DNA of 64,000 nt from Heterostelium album PN500. Taxonomy: Eukaryota > Evosea > Eumycetozoa > Acytosteliales > Acytosteliaceae. A program made the translations under genes and the position numbers. Each line of letters opens with the position of its first letter. Position 1 is the stretch's first letter. The stretch lies in contig NW_008805089.1 in assembly GCF_000004825.1 (NCBI RefSeq), positions 806,001 to 870,000 of the forward strand, in the 5' to 3' direction. The notes beneath the pieces are model-generated. The model was not told the DNA's origin. It made no database searches and saw only the letters and a program-made list of their open reading frames with translations. Shown here piece by piece: positions 57,829-64,000 of the stretch.

Positions 57829-59679
57829 TTAATCATATTCTACATCTTCATCAATGATTGTTTGTAAATGTGGTTGTGGGTTTGGTATCTTTTGTTTTCG
57901 CTGATCGATAACGATTAGATTGTAGACTGCTTTGATCAATGGCATCAATGCCAAGAATACGTAGAATGCTTCTCCTTCGTGGACTCTCCACTTTGGCAGT
58001 CCGAATATCCAGAGTGCAAAGGCCGCTGCCAGCAAGATCACTGTGACTATAAAGTTTTGTGTTGCTACTACCTCGGGAAGGAACGACGGTAGTGATTTCA
58101 GATCGATAGTGATCAGCTCTTGATCGATCAACTGCTGCCTGTTGTACTGCGATTGATGATTGAGAACTTTGTTGTCGTGGAAGATCGTGTAGATCGATGA
58201 TACAATCGTAATGAGATAGTAGATCGCTGTTCCTATCACCAGACACCACATGAGAGAGATTGGCGCCATTGCCTCTGCCGGCAATCCAGCACGGTCGTGC
58301 AAAGCCAGTGCCTGAACCGGAGTTTTCCACATGGCATTGGCGATTCTCACAGAGATACCGACGGCTCCCACCAATAACTCGCGAATCGGTGAGAATGTCA
58401 TTAGTTCCTGCATGCCATTGCTTAGCTTGCTGACACATTTGAATATATCCTCTTTGCCCTGTGTTACATTTGGCACGCCAGAGGAAACAACCATCGTCTG
58501 AGTAAAGTAGAGTGCGAGCAATGCCCAGAATGCGGATGATGCTATTGGGATGACAACGATTGTCAGTATACCATGTGTAATCTGCCCGGCAAGTCCTGAA
58601 TCCAAAATGATTTCGCGTTCTGCCAAACGAGTAGCGCACAACCACAAGACAAACAAAACAACTCCTGCAAAGAGTGCCGATCCAAAGATTCGTACATTAT
58701 GCAGCTCATCGCCAGGCGGCATCATAGCATCCATGATAGGATTGAAGTTGTAATTACCACAGAGATAGTTGGAGATTCCCACAACAGAGAAACGTGCCCA
58801 ATTCTCTTTGAATGCAGTATGATTGTGTTGTTGGAGTGGCAAGTCAAAGTCGTCGTCGAAACCGACCGGTGAACTCTTGTCCTCTTGCATGGTGGGTGAT
58901 GTCGGTGACAACTCAAAACGGTGTACCGATGGCAGTGGTGAAAATATATAGAGTGCAATCAACGACAATGCCAACAATCCACTTATCGCCACCTGAATCT
59001 TTTGATGTCTAATCTTTGTGGTCAGTCCTTTGTGGAGGAATCGATAGGAGCGAGCTGCCAACATTGGATGTCTACGGATCTGACGAGACAACTGCTCCAA
59101 CATCTCACGAGTATAATTTACAGTCTGATCGTAATACTGAAGAAGTGTTACCGCTTGGCCAACCGGTCGCTTATACATCAGATCGTTATCTTCGGCGTCA
59201 TCATCTTTGTTGTTATCACGACTGCCCTTTCTATGATGTCTTTTCTTTGGTGTGTAAAATAACTCTTCATACTCCGGTTGCAATCCATTCGACTTTGTTG
59301 ATCTTGATGATACAATCGATTCGTGTTTCTGTTCACCATCATAATCATCATCATTATCGCTGTCACTCAATCCATAGGGAAGGTTTTCATCGTCATCATC
59401 TTCGATTTCAGATACAAAGTTTGTTTTTGGTGATGGTTCTGGGACAACTACTGATGGTTTCTTTTTCGATGATGAAGAAGAAGCTGCTGCAGAAGATGAT
59501 TTAGATTTCGATGATGATGATGTTGTTGATGATTTTGATGATTTTGATGATTCTTTATCATTTGTTTCTTTTGATTTACTTCTTTTTGTTGTTTTCTTAA
59601 CCTCCTCTTCCTGTGGATCGTCACTCTCTACATCCTCTGACTTTTTTGATTTCTTTCCACTTCCTGAAGTTCTTGCCAT
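57829..59679 (-). CDS. Multi-pass membrane protein with basic/serine-rich N-terminus, unknown
   Basis: A single exon of 616 codons. The first ~175 residues are Lys/Ser/Asp-rich and disordered (MARTSGSGKKSKKSEDVESD, KKTTKRSKSKETNDKE). An alpha-helical stretch (LLQYYDQTVNYTREML, RQIRRHPMLAARSYRFLHKG) leads to about seven hydrophobic segments. Examples are VAISGLLALSLIALYIF, GSALFAGVVLFVLWLCA, HGILTIVVIPIASSAFWALL and PEVVATQNFIVTVILLAAAF. The C-terminus is polar (NPQPHLQTIIDEDVEYD). I do not recognise the family. The basic head could be a nuclear or ER-retention signal, which would suit an inner nuclear membrane protein; this is a guess. Confidence 0.78.
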   Translation of the reverse strand: MARTSGSGKKSKKSEDVESDDPQEEEVKKTTKRSKSKETNDKESSKSSKSSTTSSSSKSKSSSAAASSSSSKKKPSVVVPEPSPKTNFVSEIEDDDDENLPYGLSDSDNDDDYDGEQKHESIVSSRSTKSNGLQPEYEELFYTPKKRHHRKGSRDNNKDDDAEDNDLMYKRPVGQAVTLLQYYDQTVNYTREMLEQLSRQIRRHPMLAARSYRFLHKGLTTKIRHQKIQVAISGLLALSLIALYIFSPLPSVHRFELSPTSPTMQEDKSSPVGFDDDFDLPLQQHNHTAFKENWARFSVVGISNYLCGNYNFNPIMDAMMPPGDELHNVRIFGSALFAGVVLFVLWLCATRLAEREIILDSGLAGQITHGILTIVVIPIASSAFWALLALYFTQTMVVSSGVPNVTQGKEDIFKCVSKLSNGMQELMTFSPIRELLVGAVGISVRIANAMWKTPVQALALHDRAGLPAEAMAPISLMWCLVIGTAIYYLITIVSSIYTIFHDNKVLNHQSQYNRQQLIDQELITIDLKSLPSFLPEVVATQNFIVTVILLAAAFALWIFGLPKWRVHEGEAFYVFLALMPLIKAVYNLIVIDQRKQKIPNPQPHLQTIIDEDVEYD

Positions 59680-60307
59680 TTTTTATTGATGATTGATCGT
59701 TCCAATTCTGAAACTTTTGTAAGTTGAACAAAAAATGATTGGAAAAAAAAAACTTTAATTGGTTTTTTAATTTAACTATTAATGAATGAATTAATTTATA
59801 GATTAGTTGATTGTGTGATGTAGATTATAAATAATAAATAATTAATGTTAGTAATAATTTACATTTTTTGATTAAAAAAAAATACATACCAATTTAAAAA
59901 ATAAATAAAATTTTGAATTTTATGAATAAATATATGATGATCTGGTAAGATGGATATATATATAGTTTATATTAATATAGATAATATTGATTAATATGAA
60001 AATATAATACACTGTTTTTAATTTTGAATTTTAGTGTGTTTGTTTTTTTTGAATATTGGAAGAATAACGGTAAAAAAAAAAAAACAATAAAAATAATTAA
60101 AAATATAATTGTATTTTAGTGATGTTCAATACCCCCAATCAATAAAATCAATACCACCACCCCCAAAATAGAGTGTTTTTTGCAAAGATTTCTGTGTTTG
60201 TTAAATTGTAAAAAAATTGTTGTTAATTCCATTTTATTATTTTTTTTACAAAATGATTTTACTAAAATTGGAAATAAAATCAAATTATATAAAAAATATA
60301 TATTTTA
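59680..60307. other. Intergenic A/T-rich region
   Basis: 628 bases between the 5' end of the membrane-protein gene and the 3' end of PRP38A, both on the minus strand. A-rich runs occur near 60072-60084. No gene was recognised. Confidence 0.6.
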
Positions 60308-61926
60308 TTATGGTTTAAGTGGTTTTAGACCTAATTTAGCTCTGAGTGCATTCATTTCATCAATTTCTTGTTGGTCTGATTTTCCTTCTGTCTCTTTCTT
60401 GTGAGAAGAAGATGACGACGAAGACGACAAAGACGATGATCCTTTTTCATATTTTGAAACATCTTTTTTCTTTTTGATTTTCTCTTCTCCTAAAATTTGC
60501 TCCTTTTCTTTCACTGGACTTCTATCTCTCTTTCTACTATCTCTTTCATCTCCATCTCTGTCTCTACCATAAGCTCTATCCCTATCTCTATCTCTATCTC
60601 TATCTCTATCTCTATCTCTATCTCTATCATGATAGACCCTGTCCCTGTATCCATCCCTATCTCTATCTCTGTCCCTGTCTCTATAATCTCTATCTCTATC
60701 TCTGTCACGATAGTCTCTGTCTCTATCTCTACCTCTGTCTCTGTCTCTATAATCTCTATCTCTATCTCTGTCACGATAGTCTCTGTCTTTGTCTCTCTCT
60801 CTTTCCCTATCTCTATCTCTGTCTCTATCTCTGTTTCTATCTATATCTCTGTCACGATAGTCCCTGTCTCTATCTCTATCTCGAGTGTCTCTATCTATAT
60901 CCATTCTATCTTTACTGGTTCTTGACTTTTCTTTGTTGTTATTGCTATTATTATTGGTGATATCTGATTCTGATTTCTCTGTAGATTTCTTTGGTTTACT
61001 GGTCTTCTCTTGATTTGAATTATTGTTATTATTATTATTATTCTCGAGTTGATCCAACTCATCGATGACCTGTTGTGTTAAATCATCGATATCGATTTTC
61101 TCTAGCTCTACCAATGCACTGATACGCTTCTCTAGTCCTGCATTTGCCTCGAGTGAAGAACGAGGTGGAAGATGCGGCAATGCAATGTCTAGACTATAGT
61201 TGGTGGTGAGTAGCTCCTCGACAAACTCATCCATCGATAGCTTTCTATATCCAATGTCCAACTGTAGTCTAATCGTTCGATAGTCGTTGTACAACGGCTC
61301 CAAGTATCTATAGATCTCCAAAGGCTTGCCAACCAGTCGCAAATAGAAAGCACCCAACACCGTCACATACTTGAAATCTTCGTTAGTGATAAACTCAACG
61401 ACGATATCCATCGACGGCTGTATCTGCAACATCTTTAGCATCAAACACAAAAAGTGTGTCGGTTGTTTATTTCCTCCGAACGTACCACCGAATGAATTCA
61501 ACGACATTGCTCTATCAACCAATGTTGACTCTAATAATGATCGATACAAAAAAAAAAAGATGGTTAGTAAATTGATATCTTTATGTTGTTTTCTTTTAAA
61601 AATTTAAACAGGTTTTATAATTTACCATTTAAACCCATACATTTCTCCTTCCAATATGGATGAGATTGTATCTTTATTCTAACGATCTTTTCAACTAGAG
61701 AGGTGGGATTCTTTCCATGTACTGTTTTGGCTCTTTGAAGTGATAGTATCTGTGATGGTCGAAGCTTCTTTCCATCTGGACCTACTTGTTGCTCTTCAAC
61801 TTCTTGCTCGTCATCGTTATCATTATCAATATTCTGTTGATCTAACTCATCATCTTCATCATTATTATTATTATTATTACCATCATTTTCTCTTTGATGA
61901 TGATCATCTTCATCACCACTATCCAT
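60308..61926 (-). CDS. prpf38A: Pre-mRNA-splicing factor 38A (PRP38A)
   Basis: Exons 61626-61926 and 60308-61530, with a phase-1 intron, give about 507 residues. A D/E/Q-rich head (MDSGDEDDHHQREND) is followed by the PRP38 domain (~60-250). AKTVHGKNPTSLVEKIVRIK is followed by IQSHPYWKEKCMGLN. Next come GGTFGGNKQPTHFLCLMLKM, LQIQPSMDIVVEFI, DFKYVTVLGAFYLRLVGKP and YRKLSMDEFVEELL. The C-terminal third is a long Arg-Asp/Arg-Glu alternating tail plus Ser and Lys tracts, ending ALRAKLGLKPLKP. PRP38A is part of the spliceosomal B complex with the U4/U6.U5 tri-snRNP and is needed for catalytic activation. The RD tail resembles RS-like splicing proteins. Confidence 0.94.
60535..60905. repeat. Coding (TCTATC)n hexamer repeat in PRP38A
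   Basis: The + strand is dominated by tctatctctatctctgtc-like units; on the minus strand these read as GAT/GAC-AGA/AGG codons encoding the Arg-Asp tail. Larger blocks around 'tctataatctctatctctatctctgtcacgatag' recur, showing expansion by unequal exchange. Confidence 0.88.
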
Positions 61927-64000
61927 CTTTAATAAATAAAACTATAAAAAAAAATGAAAACACAAAAAAAAAAAAGAAAAAAGCGAAAATCTTTGATGTA
62001 ATAATATTAAAACATTGAACAATACCAATTAATTGAATTTCGTCAATCAAATAAAATTATATATGAAAATTTGATGTTTTCAATTAATTGATATTCTTTG
62101 ATTATAACCCAATGAATTACATCTGTAAAAGATGAAAAGCGAATTAAAATATCATTTACTTAATTGGAAAGTAAATGATAGTAAGTAATACTTGTAAATA
62201 AAGAAAATTATTTTTATCTCGTTGTTATCAAATATTAGAAATCATAATTATAATCTTGTAAAATGAACTTCTTTTGTCTTTAAAGATCAACCAAATATCA
62301 GGCTGCAGATTTAAAAATTTTTTGCACCACAAACATTAAAAAGGTTTTGGTTTTTTTATAAGCATTGTTTTCCGACGCATTACTTTTTTGCAAGTTTATT
62401 TGTTTTTATTTATTTAGTAATTCACTATTACTATACTGTTATATTGGACAATTCTTTCGAATCTAAATCCGTTAGTCATCAACATTTTGAAACGAAAGAA
62501 TATAGAATCAACTACTAGATAATCTCATCTCGTATTGGAATCAAACAGATCGGCGTGTCCTTTTTTAAAAATTAAACAAAGCGTATTTAGAATAAACAGT
62601 TGCTCTATTAATAAATATTTGAATATATTAAATATGTATGTATATCTTATCATTTCTTTTACTTAAAATCAATTAATCAAATCAATCAACCAATTTATCA
62701 GTCGGTCAGTCACGCATTCAAACACACCGATAAATTATAAACAATTAATCATTCATCAATCAATCTACACACCACTTCCAATTCCAATTTCACTGGAGAT
62801 CACAATCTAATTACAATGAAATTGACAATATATTGATTGATTGATTGAAACTTGGTTTAATAGTTACATGCCTACTCAAAAATGTGTTTGCACCTTTTTT
62901 AGTTTAATTGTTTTTGTTTTTTTTTGTTTTTTTTTTATAGCCAATTGGTTTATCTGACATTAATATATCTTTATTAAAAAAACACCACATAACACCATCC
63001 TCTCATCAAAATAATTTTCAAAAAAAAACCCAAACTCATTTTAAATCTTTGAACCAACTTCTTTTTTTTTTTTAAATTTTTTTGCAAAACAATAAATATC
63101 CGCTATCAATTTTATCATTGTTTTTTTTTTTTTTGTTTGGTTTGGCTTCCACACAAATTTTATCAAAAAAAGTCATTCACTCAGAGTCTTTGAAAGAAAC
63201 AACAAAAAAAAAAAAAAAAAAAACAATTAAAATTTTTGCACAAAAAAAAAAAAAAAAAACAAAAATCTACAGCAGTCTTTTGTGTGAGAGATAGAATACA
63301 ATAGAAAAAAAAAAACAAAAATTAGTAAAAATAAAGAGTGAGACTGTTTGTTTGGAGTTGTAGTTTATTAGTTGTATAAATATAAATCAAATCAAATCAA
63401 ATCAATAATAATACTTTTTATTATTTATTTATTTATTTATATTTAGTAGATTAAAATCATATATATATTTTTAATTTACTTAACATAAAAATAAATAATT
63501 AAAGTAAAGTATTTAAGTTAAGTTATAGTCAGTTATTTTAGAGAGAGAAAGATTAATCTATAAATCTATCTATATGTATGTTTTTAAGATCATGATGATT
63601 AGTAATCTCATTAGCACAACATTACAAACAAATAAGAAACATAAAAAAAAAAAAAAAAAAAAAGAAACAAAGATTTTTTTAATCAAAGATAAATAATAAA
63701 ATAAAATAAAATAAAATAAAAACTCAAATTTTAAAAAACAAAGTTATTCCTACAAGCAAACTTCAATAACACACCCAATTTCAAGAACAACTACATTTTT
63801 AATAGTAATACAATCAACGCCCGTCACACCCAATACAACGCAACACACACCTTTATTTTTATTTCTTTTTATTTCAATTTTTGTTTTCCTGTTTGTGATA
63901 TCAAGATATAGATAATAACAACAATACTTACTATTTATTTGAAATCAAAACAATTCAATAACAATAGAATAATATTAATAATAATAATAGTATTAGAATA
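61927..64000. other. Non-coding DNA at right edge, likely promoter/5' UTR of a gene beyond the window
   Basis: 2.07 kb without a supported gene. The part near 61927 is the PRP38A promoter. From about 62880 onward homopolymer runs become dense (T12 at 63120, A20 near 63205, A18 near 63243, A20 near 63644), together with CA-rich leader-like sequence (about 63750-63850). This is typical of the long 5' region of a dictyostelid regulatory gene. The direction is a guess; no start codon with an open frame lies before the edge. Confidence 0.5.

Noticed and set aside
60497-60925. 142-codon Ile/Ser/Val frame on the plus strand
   Set aside because: Antisense reading of the hexamer repeat encoding the PRP38A Arg-Asp tail.
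63082-63294. 70-codon frame with poly-Lys
   Set aside because: It arises from A and T homopolymer runs in the right-edge non-coding region; it has no ATG-led coding signal.

Overview
The window looks like nuclear DNA of a dictyostelid social amoeba. Intergenic DNA and introns are extremely A/T-rich with long A and T runs, and introns are short GT-AG introns (about 55-190 bp). Proteins carry Asn, Gln, Ser and Asp homopolymers, and several families are typical of Dictyostelia. Coding exons are richer in G+C than I would expect for D. discoideum, so a different dictyostelid genus is more likely; the species cannot be fixed from the sequence alone. No intact transposon, rRNA gene or CRISPR array was seen.

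Layout. 1-3.3 kb: gene-poor DNA with a decayed fragment that looks like a dictyostelid repeat-family gene, a (T5A)n tract and a tRNA-Ala(AGC). 3.3-20.2 kb: housekeeping genes: a TPR+DUF4470 protein, a USP4/11/15-type deubiquitinase, a DCN1-like neddylation factor, an Atx1-type copper chaperone, Mo25 (with two apparent +1 frameshifts) and a membrane-anchored metallophosphoesterase. 20.2-25.9 kb: a sparse region with an acidic orphan protein, two possible micro-proteins, two orphan gene fragments on opposite strands and a glutathione S-transferase whose first intron lacks an AG acceptor. 25.9-29.7 kb: the ribosome-biogenesis factor Noc2 and a C2-domain protein. 30.5-36.9 kb: the most lineage-specific block. 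Two related four-TM membrane proteins (+) flank two tandem secreted cysteine-rich paralogues (-) whose upstream DNA was duplicated with them. Next to this block is a 181-residue acidic protein with two segments in register with BRCA2 BRC repeats.

37.2-49 kb: WD40 protein, RABL3-type GTPase, YIF1, NEDD8, a PAP2 lipid phosphatase and mitochondrial MnmG/MTO1. 49-62 kb: a 1320-residue type I membrane glycoprotein of unknown family, a split RCC1-repeat protein, cytosolic TyrRS, a 616-residue multi-pass membrane protein and splicing factor PRP38A with a long Arg-Asp tail. 62-64 kb is non-coding and probably promoter/5' UTR DNA of a gene beyond the right edge.

The genes do not form one pathway. Two touch neddylation (NEDD8 and its DCN1-like co-E3), and several concern RNA, ribosome or translation (Noc2, PRP38A, TyrRS, MTO1, tRNA-Ala). 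The best candidates for something undescribed are the small BRC-repeat protein, the 4-TM/secreted-protein block and the large orphan glycoprotein. Exon coordinates were worked out by hand from splice motifs and frame continuity. For spliced genes, start and end span the whole CDS and the exons are listed in the evidence.
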